Below the pieces are notes generated by a model. The model saw nothing but the letters and a program-made list of their open reading frames with translations, had not been told where the DNA came from and searched no databases. The position numbers were made by a program, and so were the translations under genes. Below, in pieces: positions 16,746-25,307 of a stretch of DNA of 64,000 nucleotides; positions within the stretch are counted from its first letter, which is position 1; the number at the start of each line of letters is the position of its first letter. Source of the stretch: Clostridium scatologenes (GTDB lineage: Bacteria; Bacillota; Clostridia; Clostridiales; Clostridiaceae); assembly GCF_000968375.1 (NCBI RefSeq), contig NZ_CP009933.1, positions 5,022,001 to 5,086,000 on the forward strand. The letters run 5' to 3'.

Positions 16746-18086
16746 ATGGGTAAAAGTGAATTAAAAAAAGAAATAGGTCTTGTACCTGCTCTTGCAATCG
16801 TTATCGGTATGGTTATCGGTTCAGGTGTATTCTTTAAACCTACAGCTATATTTACATCAACAGGGGCTCCTGGACTAGGTATGATGGCTTGGGTTTTAGG
16901 TGGAATTATATCTATAGCAGGCGGACTTACAGCAGCTGAAATATCTGCAGCAATACCTAAGACAGGTGGCATGATAGCATATTTGGAAGAAACTTATGGT
17001 GATGTTTGGGGATATCTTTTAGGATGGGCACAAACAATCATATATATTCCAGCAAATATAGCTGCACTTGCAATAATATTTGCAACACAGGTAACATCGC
17101 TATTAAGTTTAAGTGATTCAATGTTAAAGCCAGTAGCAATTATAGTAATTATATTTTTAATATGCATGAACGCATTGGGATCAAAAACAGGTGGAATTAT
17201 TCAAACTGTATCTACAGTAGGTAAGTTAATACCTTTATTCGCAATTATAATAGTTGGACTTATGAATGGCGGCGGTGGAGCAGCAAGATTATTCCCAGTA
17301 ACAGCTGCTAATCATCCAATAGCTACAAGTCTTGGTTCAGCTCTAGTAGCTACAATGTTTGCGTATGAAGGTTGGATTAATGTTGGAGCTATATCAGGAG
17401 AAATGAAAAATCCAGGTAAAGATTTACCAAGAGCTATTGTAGGTGGATTATCATTAGTTATGGCAGTATATGTAATAATAAATGTAGCATATTTATTCGT
17501 ATTACCAGCATCTACTCTTGCTGCTACAAAAACACCAGCTGCTGATGTTGCAAAAATAATTTTCGGACAAGCAGGTGGTAAAGTTATAACTGTAGGTATA
17601 TTAGTATCTATATTTGGAGCACTAAATGGATATATATTAACAGGAGCTAGAATACCTTATGCAATGGCAACAGAAAATAAATTACCAGGAAGTAAGTGGT
17701 TATCAAAGTTGCATCCAACTTTTAAATCACCTATAAATAGTAGTATATTAATAGCTGTTGTATCAATAATACTTGTATTTTCAGGAAAGTTTGATCAGTT
17801 AACTGACTTATTGGTATTTGTAATATGGATATTCTATGTTATGACATTCTGTGCAGTAATTACTCTTAGAAAAAAACAGCCGGATTTATATAGACCATAC
17901 AAAGTTCCACTATATCCTATAATTCCAGCTATAGCTATTATAGGCGGAGCTTATATAATATTTAACACTTTACTTACCCAACCTATGAATGCAGGAATAG
18001 GTATCCTACTTACTGTAATAGGTTATCCTATATATTTATCTAGAAAGAGTAAATTTAAAAAAGCAGATGAAGAATACACTGCTTAA
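16746..18086 (+). CDS. APC-superfamily amino acid permease/exchanger
   Basis: A 446-residue integral membrane protein with about 12 helices. It begins with the APC signature IGLVPALAIVIGMVIGSGVF, the unwound first helix that binds the amino acid backbone. Further family segments include GLTAAEISAAIPKTGG, AYEGWINVGAISGEMKNP and GARIPYAMA. These resemble LAT-like exchangers such as the serine/threonine exchanger SteT. It sits in the cytoplasmic membrane and exchanges or imports amino acids; the substrate cannot be read from sequence. GGGAGGT lies before ATG 16746. It is monocistronic, with its own operator-like promoter and terminator. Confidence 0.93.
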   Translation: MGKSELKKEIGLVPALAIVIGMVIGSGVFFKPTAIFTSTGAPGLGMMAWVLGGIISIAGGLTAAEISAAIPKTGGMIAYLEETYGDVWGYLLGWAQTIIYIPANIAALAIIFATQVTSLLSLSDSMLKPVAIIVIIFLICMNALGSKTGGIIQTVSTVGKLIPLFAIIIVGLMNGGGGAARLFPVTAANHPIATSLGSALVATMFAYEGWINVGAISGEMKNPGKDLPRAIVGGLSLVMAVYVIINVAYLFVLPASTLAATKTPAADVAKIIFGQAGGKVITVGILVSIFGALNGYILTGARIPYAMATENKLPGSKWLSKLHPTFKSPINSSILIAVVSIILVFSGKFDQLTDLLVFVIWIFYVMTFCAVITLRKKQPDLYRPYKVPLYPIIPAIAIIGGAYIIFNTLLTQPMNAGIGILLTVIGYPIYLSRKSKFKKADEEYTA

Positions 18087-18097
18087 AATTTAAGAGA

Positions 18098-18134
18098 AAA
18101 CCTGTAGATGAAAAATATCTACAGGTTTATTTTT
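18098..18134 (+). terminator. Intrinsic terminator after the permease gene
   Basis: Perfect 12-bp inverted repeat AAACCTGTAGAT / ATCTACAGGTTT with a 7-base loop and a T-rich tail. Confidence 0.9.
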
Positions 18135-18168
18135 ATATAGATAAATGTCTATTCAAATTAATAATAAT

Positions 18169-18197
18169 TTGTCCATTTGACATATTTGCTATATAAT
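18169..18197 (+). promoter_or_regulatory. Promoter of the cobC-cobS-cobU cluster
   Basis: TTGTCC and TATAAT separated by 17 bases, 33 bases before the cobC start. The leader is too short for a cobalamin riboswitch, and none was seen. Confidence 0.65.
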
Positions 18198-18229
18198 TTA
18201 TTTGTGAACTACAGGAATGGGGGGAATGT

Positions 18230-18817
18230 ATGAATTTATATTTTGTAAGACATGGAGAAACTGAATGTAATAAAAGTAATCTCTATTATGGTAATTTAGA
18301 TGTGCCAATTAGTGAAATCGGTTTTATCCAAGCAAAGAAGGATTCAAAAATGCTTGAAAATATAAGTTTTAATAGAGCATATGTAAGCAAAATGAAAAGA
18401 GCTAAGCAAACGGCTGAGATTATATTGGATAAAAAAGAATGTAGTGTAACTGAAGATTTCAGAATAAATGAAAGAAATTTTGGTGCATTTGAAGGGAAAA
18501 ATTATAATGAGATAAAAGAACTTTATCCAAAAGAATGGAAGGTTTGGTGTGAAGATTGGAAGAATGCAGTACCACCAAATGGAGAAAGTTATATGCAGTT
18601 TTATGGAAGAATAAAAGATTTTATGGATAGTATTTTACAACTTAAGGATGACAATATTCTCATTGTAACTCACAGTGGTGTTATAAAATCTGTGTATTGT
18701 TATATTTTAGACAATAATTTAGATTTTTTTTGGAAGTTTAATTCAAAAAATGGCGATATAACTCTTATAAAGTATGAGTATGGAAATATATACATAGATA
18801 GTATATGCCATGTTTAA
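18230..18817 (+). CDS. cobC: Histidine phosphatase family protein, likely alpha-ribazole phosphatase
   Basis: A 195-residue phosphoglycerate-mutase-like phosphatase with the phospho-histidine motif FVRHGETECN at the N-terminus, SKMKRAKQTAEI, the acid NERNFGAFEGKNYNEI block and the second catalytic His in VTHSGVIKS. The family is broad. Its position immediately before cobS and cobU makes it very likely CobC, which removes phosphate from alpha-ribazole phosphate (or adenosylcobalamin phosphate) in nucleotide-loop assembly. GGGGGAATGT precedes the ATG. Confidence 0.85.
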   Translation: MNLYFVRHGETECNKSNLYYGNLDVPISEIGFIQAKKDSKMLENISFNRAYVSKMKRAKQTAEIILDKKECSVTEDFRINERNFGAFEGKNYNEIKELYPKEWKVWCEDWKNAVPPNGESYMQFYGRIKDFMDSILQLKDDNILIVTHSGVIKSVYCYILDNNLDFFWKFNSKNGDITLIKYEYGNIYIDSICHV

Positions 18818-18899
18818 CTGAACATAAAAATTATGAAATATATTATAATTAAATTTAATATAGAAGGATAATTTAAGCGTGATAGTAAAGGAGATTATT

Positions 18900-19658
18900 A
18901 TGAAAAAAGTATTCAATAGTTTTTTGTTAGTAATTCAGTTTTTTACTAGAATACCTGTAAATATGAATTTACCTTGTGAAATGGAGGATTTTAGGAGAGG
19001 ATCAACTTTTTTGCCTATTGTAGGGTTAATAATTGGAATTATTCAATGGATAGTATATGAAGCGTTTGTAAAGATATTACCAGTTGATGTAGTAGTAGTG
19101 ATAGTAATTTTAGTTGGAGTAATTATTACTGGTGGATTTCATATAGATGGGCTAGGAGACACTTTTGATGGATTCTTTGCTTTTAAGGGTGAGGAAAAAA
19201 TAATTGAAATAATGAAAGATAGTAGAATAGGTACATATGCATGTATTGCAACAATAATGAATTTTTTGTTTAGATATTCACTTTTAACATATATAGCTCC
19301 TAGATATTCCGTAGCAATTATAGTAGTTCCTGCAATATCTAGATTTTGTACTGTTTTTATATCTTATATAGGTAATACTGCCAAGAATACAGGGACAGGA
19401 AATTTTCTTATAAATAATGTAGGAAAAAATCAATTGTGTATAAGTTTTATGATGACTTTAGCAGTGTTGTTGCTAATAATACATTGGAAATATACTGTTA
19501 TTTTGGTGGTTTCAGCAATGATTTTTACATTTATATTCAATTTATTTTGTAAAGGTAAAATAGGTGGACTTACAGGAGATACTTTAGGAGCAAGCAATGA
19601 ATTAAATGAAATACTTGCATTAATTGTTATTACGATATTAGTCAAGAATTTTATATGA
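18900..19658 (+). CDS. cobS: Adenosylcobinamide-GDP ribazoletransferase (cobalamin synthase)
   Basis: CobS joins adenosylcobinamide-GDP to alpha-ribazole (phosphate), the last major step of cobalamin synthesis, in the membrane. The 252-residue product is strongly hydrophobic with about 6-7 helices. It has family blocks FTRIPV, TFLPIVGLIIG, TGGFHIDGLGDTFDGFFA, MKDSRIGTYA and KIGGLTGDTLGASNEL. The start is ATG 18900 behind AAGGAG; an in-frame GTG at 18879 lies upstream of that ribosome site. cobU starts 15 bases after its stop. Confidence 0.95.
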   Translation: MKKVFNSFLLVIQFFTRIPVNMNLPCEMEDFRRGSTFLPIVGLIIGIIQWIVYEAFVKILPVDVVVVIVILVGVIITGGFHIDGLGDTFDGFFAFKGEEKIIEIMKDSRIGTYACIATIMNFLFRYSLLTYIAPRYSVAIIVVPAISRFCTVFISYIGNTAKNTGTGNFLINNVGKNQLCISFMMTLAVLLLIIHWKYTVILVVSAMIFTFIFNLFCKGKIGGLTGDTLGASNELNEILALIVITILVKNFI

Positions 19659-19673
19659 TAGGAGAGTGTCAGT

Positions 19674-20222
19674 ATGGGAAAAATAGTATTAGTTACAGGT
19701 GGAAGTCGAAGTGGAAAAAGTACTTTTGCAGAAAAAATTTTAGAAGGTAAGGACAATGTTTTATATATTGCTACAGCTAAAGTTACAGATGAAGAAATGA
19801 AAAAAAGAATAGAAATTCATAAAAAGAGTAGAAATCAAAAATGGTCAACTTATGAAGGATTTAAAGATTTAGATAAAATTCTAGAAAAAGACAATAATAA
19901 ATATATAATGTTAGAATGTATGGGCACTATGGTTACAAATTTGATGTTTGACAAAAATATTGATTTTGATACTATTTCATTAGAAGAAATATCAAAGCTA
20001 GAAAAGGAAATAAAAGATGAAGTAAAGAAAGTAATTACAGTAGCAAAAGAAAGAGATAAAGAATTAATTGTAGTAACAAATGAAGTGGGGTGGAGTATAG
20101 TATCAGGTTATAGGCTTGGAAGAATTTTTAGTGATATTTTAGGACACATCAATCAGCATATAGGAAGTCTAAGTGACGAAGCCTATATGGTTGCATGTGG
20201 ATTTCCTATTAGACTTAAATGA
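19674..20222 (+). CDS. cobU: Adenosylcobinamide kinase / adenosylcobinamide-phosphate guanylyltransferase
   Basis: CobU phosphorylates adenosylcobinamide and then transfers GMP from GTP, making the substrate of CobS. The 182-residue product has the P-loop GGSRSGKS at residues 9-16, the TEXT-book CobU strand NVLYIATAKVTDEEM, the conserved EIHKKSRNQKWSTYE region containing the guanylylated His, and VTNEVGWSIV. It follows cobS closely in the same operon. No earlier corrin-ring genes are in the window. Confidence 0.95.
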   Translation: MGKIVLVTGGSRSGKSTFAEKILEGKDNVLYIATAKVTDEEMKKRIEIHKKSRNQKWSTYEGFKDLDKILEKDNNKYIMLECMGTMVTNLMFDKNIDFDTISLEEISKLEKEIKDEVKKVITVAKERDKELIVVTNEVGWSIVSGYRLGRIFSDILGHINQHIGSLSDEAYMVACGFPIRLK

Positions 20223-20308
20223 TTAAGAGAAGACATATTAAGGTAAAATTTTATGTATATTCAAAGACAATAAGACTTGAATAAAATGAAAAAATGAGGT
20301 TTACAAAT

Positions 20309-21352
20309 ATGAAAAAAATCATAAAAAATATAGGTATAGCAATTTTTATGCTAACATGTATTTCAGCACTATATGGGTGTGAAAAGAAGAATTTAGAACC
20401 ACTTGATAAAACAGAATATATGTTAGGTACTGTTTGTTCCATAAAGGTATACGATGGCAATAAGCAACAAGCTATTGACAGTGCATATAAAAGAATTAAA
20501 GATATAGAAAATAAGATGAGTGTAAATAAAAGCGGAACTGAGTTGGATGCTGTTGCTGATAAGGCTGGAAAGTCTTATGTTAAAGTATCAGATGATACTT
20601 TATATGTTTTGAAAAAAGGAAAATATTACTCGGAGCAGTCTAATGGAGCATTTGATATAACTATAGGACCTTTAGTTAAGCTTTGGGGAATAGGAACTGA
20701 TAATGCTAAATTGCCTTCTGTACAGGAAATAGACCAAAAAAAAGCTTTAATAAATTATAAAGATCTTATTATAGATGAGAAAAATAAGCAGGTAATGTTG
20801 GCTAAACCTGGAATGTCTTTAGATTTAGGTGGTATTGCAAAAGGTTATGCTGCAGATGAAGCTACAAGAATACTAAAGGAAAATGGCGTTAAGCATGCTA
20901 TTGTAAACCTTGGTGGTAATGTGCTTGCTATTAATGATAATCCAGAAGGTAAACCATGGACAATAGGTGTACAAAATCCATTTAATACTACAGGAGATTA
21001 TTTTGCTACAATAAATGTTACTAATAAAACAGTTGTAACTTCTGGAATATATGAAAGGTTTTTTGAAAAGGATGGTAAAAAGTATCATCATATTTTGAAC
21101 CCTTTTACTGGTTACCCAATGGATAATTCCCTTGCCAGTGTTACATTAGTTACAGATGTATCCATTGATGCAGATGCTATGACTAAAAACATATTTTATA
21201 AGGGTATGGAAAAGGGTCCTGAATATGTGAAAACATTAAAAGGAGTAGATGCTATATTTGTAACTAAAAATAAAGAAGTTTATATAACTGATGGTCTAAA
21301 AAATAATTTTGAAATTACTAATTCAGAATTTAAGCTTATAAATAAAAAATAA
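20309..21352 (+). CDS. apbE: FAD:protein FMN transferase, lipoprotein
   Basis: ApbE covalently attaches FMN to Thr or Ser of extracytoplasmic flavoproteins such as Rnf or Nqr subunits. The 347-residue product has a lipoprotein signal ending in lipobox LYGC. Family segments are EYMLGTVCSIKVY, NGAFDITIGPLVKLWGIG, LDLGGIAKGYAAD, AIVNLGGNVLAI and the Mg-binding ADAMTKN. The start is ATG 20309, 8 bases behind TGAGGT; an in-frame ATG at 20294 overlaps that site. No target flavoprotein of the Rnf type is in the window. Confidence 0.93.
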   Translation: MKKIIKNIGIAIFMLTCISALYGCEKKNLEPLDKTEYMLGTVCSIKVYDGNKQQAIDSAYKRIKDIENKMSVNKSGTELDAVADKAGKSYVKVSDDTLYVLKKGKYYSEQSNGAFDITIGPLVKLWGIGTDNAKLPSVQEIDQKKALINYKDLIIDEKNKQVMLAKPGMSLDLGGIAKGYAADEATRILKENGVKHAIVNLGGNVLAINDNPEGKPWTIGVQNPFNTTGDYFATINVTNKTVVTSGIYERFFEKDGKKYHHILNPFTGYPMDNSLASVTLVTDVSIDADAMTKNIFYKGMEKGPEYVKTLKGVDAIFVTKNKEVYITDGLKNNFEITNSEFKLINKK

Positions 21353-21470
21353 TAATAAATTTTTGCTATAAAAGAAATAATAATACTTGATAAGAAAATG
21401 ACTAAGTATTACAATTACAATGTGATACTAAATCTAGTATTATAAATTAAGTAAAAGTGAGGTATTGATT

Positions 21471-21668
21471 ATGGAAAGAATAACTAAGGATATGACAATT
21501 GGAGAAATAATAAGAGTAAATCCAAAAGCTGCTGAAACTTTAATGACTTTTGGAATGGGATGCGTAGGATGCCCTTCAGCACAAGCTGAATCATTAGAAG
21601 AAGCTGCTCAAGTTCATGGCATGGATATAGAAAATTTACTAAGAGCATTAAATGCTTTAGATAGATAG
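21471..21668 (+). CDS. Small DUF1858-type protein with CxxC motif
   Basis: A 65-residue cytoplasmic protein matching the DUF1858 pattern: MTIGEIIRVNPKAAETLMTFGMGCVGCPSA would be the core, read here as an N-terminal helix pair followed by CVGC. Such domains are found alone or fused to hybrid-cluster or redox proteins, and the two Cys suggest a metal or disulfide role. The start is ATG 21471, 8 bases after TGAGG; the in-frame TTG at 21465 is less well placed. Function unknown. Confidence 0.85.
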   Translation: MERITKDMTIGEIIRVNPKAAETLMTFGMGCVGCPSAQAESLEEAAQVHGMDIENLLRALNALDR

Positions 21669-21701
21669 AATAATATTAGAAAGCAGCAATTAAGTATAAT
21701 A

Positions 21702-21740
21702 AAAATATCCGTATTTATGATTTATAAATACGGATATTTT
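21702..21740. terminator. Bidirectional terminator between DUF1858 gene and cation exporter
   Basis: Perfect 17-bp inverted repeat AAAATATCCGTATTTAT / ATAAATACGGATATTTT around a 5-base loop between convergent genes, with A/T tracts on both sides. Confidence 0.9.
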
Positions 21741-22643
21741 TTATTTGCATTTCTCTTTTTTAGTGAACTTGCAATAAGAGCAATTTTTGTCACAGGCTTC
21801 TAAATGTATTGTGGCATGAGTATTTTTTAGAGATTTTTCAATATCATTTTCTATTATATCGCAAATATCATGAGCGTCCTTTATAGTCATATTTTCAGGA
21901 AAAACTAGATGCAGATCAATATATTTGGTACGTCCAGATTTTCGAGTTCTAAGGTCATGAAAGTCACAGTATACAGCACTATGTTTGTCAATGGCAGCTT
22001 TTATTGAGTTTATTTGTGTATCAGATAATTTTACATCTAAAAGAGGCTCAAAAGCTGTTTTTAAAAGTGAGTAAGCTTCTTTTAAAATGAATATAGCAAC
22101 TATAATGGCAACTATAGGATCCAAAAAGTGTAACTTTGTGATCCATATTAGCAATAGCCCTATACCAACGCCTAAGGATGTATAAACATCTGCCTTTAAA
22201 TGGAGAGCATCTGCTTCTAAGGCTATAGAATCTTCTTGTTTAGCAATTTTATATATTTTTTTTGATACTATATGATTTACCAAAGCAGATATAAACATAA
22301 CTATAAATCCGATACCTATTGAACCTACGATTTCAGGATGCATTATTTTTTTTACGGCTTCTACTATTATCCATACAGAAGCTCCAAAAATAAGTAATGC
22401 TTCTAGTACACCTGATATATTTTCTACTTTACCGTGACCATATGGATGATCTTTATCTGCTGGTTTATCAGATATTTTCACGGAAAAGAAGGCAATGATT
22501 GCAGCTGCCAAATCCATAGTAGAATGTATTGCTTCGGATATAATACTTACTGAACCTGTAAATATGCCTACAAATATTTTCATTAATATAAGACTTGAGT
22601 TAGAAAGTATAGAAAGTCTTGCAACCTTTACTTTTGAATTCAT
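21741..22643 (-). CDS. Cation diffusion facilitator (CDF) family metal exporter
   Basis: CDF proteins export divalent metals (Zn, Fe, Mn, Cd) from the cytoplasm using proton antiport. The 300-residue product has six predicted membrane helices at about residues 10-205. The paired metal-site motifs are EAIHSTMD in helix 2 and DALHLKAD in helix 5, with the family DHPYGHGKVE loop between helices 2 and 3. A cytoplasmic C-terminal domain follows (HDLRTRKSGRTKYIDLHLVF, with conserved His). The protein ends in a Cys-rich tail (CDKNCSYCKFTKKEKC). An AGGAGG site precedes the start. Metal specificity is not clear. Confidence 0.93.
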   Translation of the reverse strand: MNSKVKVARLSILSNSSLILMKIFVGIFTGSVSIISEAIHSTMDLAAAIIAFFSVKISDKPADKDHPYGHGKVENISGVLEALLIFGASVWIIVEAVKKIMHPEIVGSIGIGFIVMFISALVNHIVSKKIYKIAKQEDSIALEADALHLKADVYTSLGVGIGLLLIWITKLHFLDPIVAIIVAIFILKEAYSLLKTAFEPLLDVKLSDTQINSIKAAIDKHSAVYCDFHDLRTRKSGRTKYIDLHLVFPENMTIKDAHDICDIIENDIEKSLKNTHATIHLEACDKNCSYCKFTKKEKCK

Positions 22644-22915
22644 TTTAAAGCCTCCTATAAATTACTATTTGTTATCAATTGATAATAAAATATACATATA
22701 TAATAAATGTATAATGCTTAAAAGTCAACAGCTTTTTAAAAGTGATATACATTATCATTTGATAAAGAATTTTAATTTCTTTTAACTAGTGTTTGTAAAA
22801 AATTTAATTATATTTGTGTTGCTTTAGTTATTGTAATACTTTTATGAATATTTAGTTGATAATTATATTTACTTTAGTTATACTGAAATGAGTATATTTA
22901 AAAGAAGGTGTAATA

Positions 22916-23572
22916 ATGAAATTAAATAAAATTATAATTTTGATTTTATGTGTGATAGCTGCTTTTATAATTTTTGGATGCTCTCAGAAAAATTTTATAC
23001 AGGGATCTAAAAAATTTAAAGTTGTAGATGAAAAAACGCTGCATGATGCTGCTAATCCAATAGTTACAATAACCATGGAAAATGGTGATGAAATAAAGGT
23101 TGAATTATATCCTAAATCAGCACCAAATACTGTGGACAATTTTGTATACTTAGCCAATAAGGGTTTTTATAATGGATTGACTTTTCATAGAGTTATACCT
23201 AAATTTATGATTCAAGGTGGATGTCCAAAGGGAGATGGTACTGGAGGACCTGATTATAAAATAAAAGGTGAGTTTGCTGAAAACGGATTCTATGAAAATG
23301 GATTAAGACATACAAGAGGAGTAATTTCTATGGCTAGGTCACGAGAAAATGATTCAGCCGGATCACAATTTTTTATTATGCATGGAGATGCAGCAAGCCT
23401 TGATGGAAAATATGCTGCTTTTGGAAAGGTTACTAAAGGAATGGATGTAGTGGATAAAATAGTTTCTGTAGATAGGGATTCTAAGGACAAACCTAAGGTA
23501 ACACAAGTTATTAAGAAAGTAACAGTGGATACTTTTAACAAAAAATATAGTAAGCCTGAGACAATTAAGTAA
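22916..23572 (+). CDS. Cyclophilin-type peptidyl-prolyl isomerase, lipoprotein
   Basis: A 218-residue surface-anchored proline isomerase that should aid folding of exported proteins. The N-terminal signal ends in lipobox IFGC. The cyclophilin domain spans about residues 45-210. It contains the active-site Arg block GLTFHRVIPKFMIQGG, then GDGTGGPDYKIKGEF and RGVISMARSRENDSAGSQFF with the conserved Gln and Phe. DAASLDGKYAAFGKV ends the fold. It stands alone behind AGAAGGTG. Confidence 0.93.
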   Translation: MKLNKIIILILCVIAAFIIFGCSQKNFIQGSKKFKVVDEKTLHDAANPIVTITMENGDEIKVELYPKSAPNTVDNFVYLANKGFYNGLTFHRVIPKFMIQGGCPKGDGTGGPDYKIKGEFAENGFYENGLRHTRGVISMARSRENDSAGSQFFIMHGDAASLDGKYAAFGKVTKGMDVVDKIVSVDRDSKDKPKVTQVIKKVTVDTFNKKYSKPETIK

Positions 23573-23593
23573 ATTATGAACTTGGCCTACACC

Positions 23594-23622
23594 TTGTATT
23601 ATTAATTTACTAATATTATAAT
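23594..23622 (+). promoter_or_regulatory. Vegetative-type promoter for greA
   Basis: TTGTAT and TATAAT separated by 17 bases, 60 bases upstream of the greA start. Confidence 0.6.
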
Positions 23623-23681
23623 AGTAAAATGAGGTTAATTATGTTAGATTAACAGAATTTAAGATAGTAGGTGATTTTTTA

Positions 23682-24149
23682 ATGCGTAGTATAATGTTGA
23701 CAGAAGCTGGTAAGAAAAAGCTAGAAGAAGAATTGGAATATTTAAAGACTGTAAAAAGAGCAGAAATTAAATCTGCTTTGAAGTATGCCCGTGCGCAGGG
23801 AGACTTAAGTGAAAATGCTGATTATGATGCAGCAAAAGATGATCAATCCATGACTGAAACAAGAATAATGGAATTAGAGCAGCAGCTTAAAAATGCTGTT
23901 ATCATTGAAGATTCTGATGAGGAACATGTATTTGGTATTAATAAAACGGCTCTTGTAAAGTTCTATGATATTGATGATACTGAAGAAGTTACTCTTGTAA
24001 GTTCAGTAGAATCTGATGTTAAAAATATGAAAATAAGCATAGAATCTCCTTTGGGTGCGGCTTTATATAAAATTGAAGTTGGTAAAAAGGTTGCTGTTGA
24101 ATCACCAGATGGAGAATATGAAGTAGAAGTTTTAAAAATATTAAACTAA
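23682..24149 (+). CDS. greA: Transcription elongation factor GreA
   Basis: GreA enters the RNA polymerase secondary channel and stimulates cleavage of backtracked RNA. The 155-residue product has the N-terminal coiled coil with the GreA signature LEEELEYLKTVKRAEI, ARAQGDLSENADYDAAKDDQ containing the acidic catalytic tip, and the C-terminal FKBP-like domain with ISIESPLGAALYK and KKVAVESPDGEYEVEV. ATG 23682 lies 7 bases after TAGGTGA; a second in-frame ATG at 23694 is possible. It is monocistronic. A paralogue elsewhere in the genome cannot be excluded. Confidence 0.93.
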   Translation: MRSIMLTEAGKKKLEEELEYLKTVKRAEIKSALKYARAQGDLSENADYDAAKDDQSMTETRIMELEQQLKNAVIIEDSDEEHVFGINKTALVKFYDIDDTEEVTLVSSVESDVKNMKISIESPLGAALYKIEVGKKVAVESPDGEYEVEVLKILN

Positions 24150-24151
24150 AG

Positions 24152-24190
24152 CAAAGTTCACTTCCTTTATTGAAGTGAACTTTGTTTTTT
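24152..24190. terminator. Terminator between greA and the ABC efflux operon
   Basis: Perfect 13-bp inverted repeat CAAAGTTCACTTC / GAAGTGAACTTTG with a 7-base loop and six T following. It lies between convergent genes; the minus-strand CDS stops inside its T tail. Confidence 0.9.
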
Positions 24191-25292
24191 AATCTAATGT
24201 TTTATTGAACTTCTTCATAGTGGCTCCTATGATTATAAAAATTAAAATTAGTAGTGAAATAATAGGACTTATTAAATAAGAAATTCCTACGCCCTTAACA
24301 ATTATTCCTCTTAGTATTTGTAAAAAATAGGTCATCGGGAGTATATTGCTTAAATAGTATATAAATTTAGGCATAGCCTCCCTTGGAAACATAAATCCAG
24401 AAAGAAGTACACTTGGAAGTAATAAAGCTATAGAAGCTTGCATTGCTTGAAGTTGGTTTTTAGATACTGTAGATATAAGCATTCCCATTGCCAGAGAGCA
24501 TATTAAAAATAAAGTTCCAAGAAATATTAGTAATGCCATGCTTCCTTTTACAACTACACCAAATATTAAATTTCCCAGTAATAAAGCAATTATTAAATCA
24601 AAAAATCCTATTAAAGTATAAGGTATGAGTTTACCAACTACAAGCTCAAAAGGTGTAACAGGAGTCATAATAAGTTGCTCTATGGTACCTTTTTCTCTTT
24701 CTCTTACCATAGCAAAAGATGTAAGTATTACAGTGATATTTTGAAGAATAAGTCCAATTACTCCAGGAATATTAAACTTACTGCTTTCTAGTGTTGGATT
24801 ATAGAGAACTAAAGGTTTTAAAGTTAATCTTTTTACATTAACAGATTTTATTTTAAGTGAATAATTATTTGCTATAAGCTGAGAATATGACATAGCAGTC
24901 CTAGCTATAGTTGGGTCTGATCCGTCTACTAAAACTTGAATCTCTGTTTGAGAATTTCTCCTTAAATTTTTTGTATAATCAGGAGGTATTATTAGCCCTA
25001 CTTTTACCTTACCCATACTTATATATTTTTCTACTTCTTCAGAAGAATTCATAGATCCATATAATTTAAAATAATATGAATTAGTAAATTTGCTTATAAG
25101 TTCTCTACTTTCTAATGTGTTGCTGCCATCATAAATGGCTAAGTTTACATTGTTTACATCTGTATTTACGGCAAATCCGAATAGCAAAAGCATCATAACA
25201 GGCATTAGTAAGGCTATAATCAAACTTGCTTTATCTCTTTTTATATGGATAAATTCTTTTTTTGTAATGGTAAGTAATCTTTTATATTGCAC
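24189..25292 (-). CDS. ABC-2 type transporter permease (YhhJ/YbhS-like)
   Basis: A 367-residue membrane subunit of an exporter. It has one N-terminal helix after the ITKKEFIHIKRDKASL cytoplasmic segment, a large extracytoplasmic domain at about 45-165, and five helices in the C-terminal half, the usual ABC2_membrane_3 layout. The signature MVREREKGTIEQLIMTPV coupling segment is clear. The start is GTG 25292 behind AGAAGGTGA; a GTG three codons upstream overlaps that site. It follows the ATPase gene by 15 bases and closes the TetR-HlyD-ATPase-permease operon. Likely substrates are drugs or hydrophobic compounds. Confidence 0.9.
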   Translation of the reverse strand: MQYKRLLTITKKEFIHIKRDKASLIIALLMPVMMLLLFGFAVNTDVNNVNLAIYDGSNTLESRELISKFTNSYYFKLYGSMNSSEEVEKYISMGKVKVGLIIPPDYTKNLRRNSQTEIQVLVDGSDPTIARTAMSYSQLIANNYSLKIKSVNVKRLTLKPLVLYNPTLESSKFNIPGVIGLILQNITVILTSFAMVREREKGTIEQLIMTPVTPFELVVGKLIPYTLIGFFDLIIALLLGNLIFGVVVKGSMALLIFLGTLFLICSLAMGMLISTVSKNQLQAMQASIALLLPSVLLSGFMFPREAMPKFIYYLSNILPMTYFLQILRGIIVKGVGISYLISPIISLLILIFIIIGATMKKFNKTLD

Positions 25293-25307
25293 ATATATCA
25301 CCTTCTT

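Noticed and set aside
18098..18230. Cobalamin riboswitch upstream of cobC
   Set aside because: Only about 100 bases separate the terminator from cobC and they hold an ordinary promoter; no B12-box sequence was seen.
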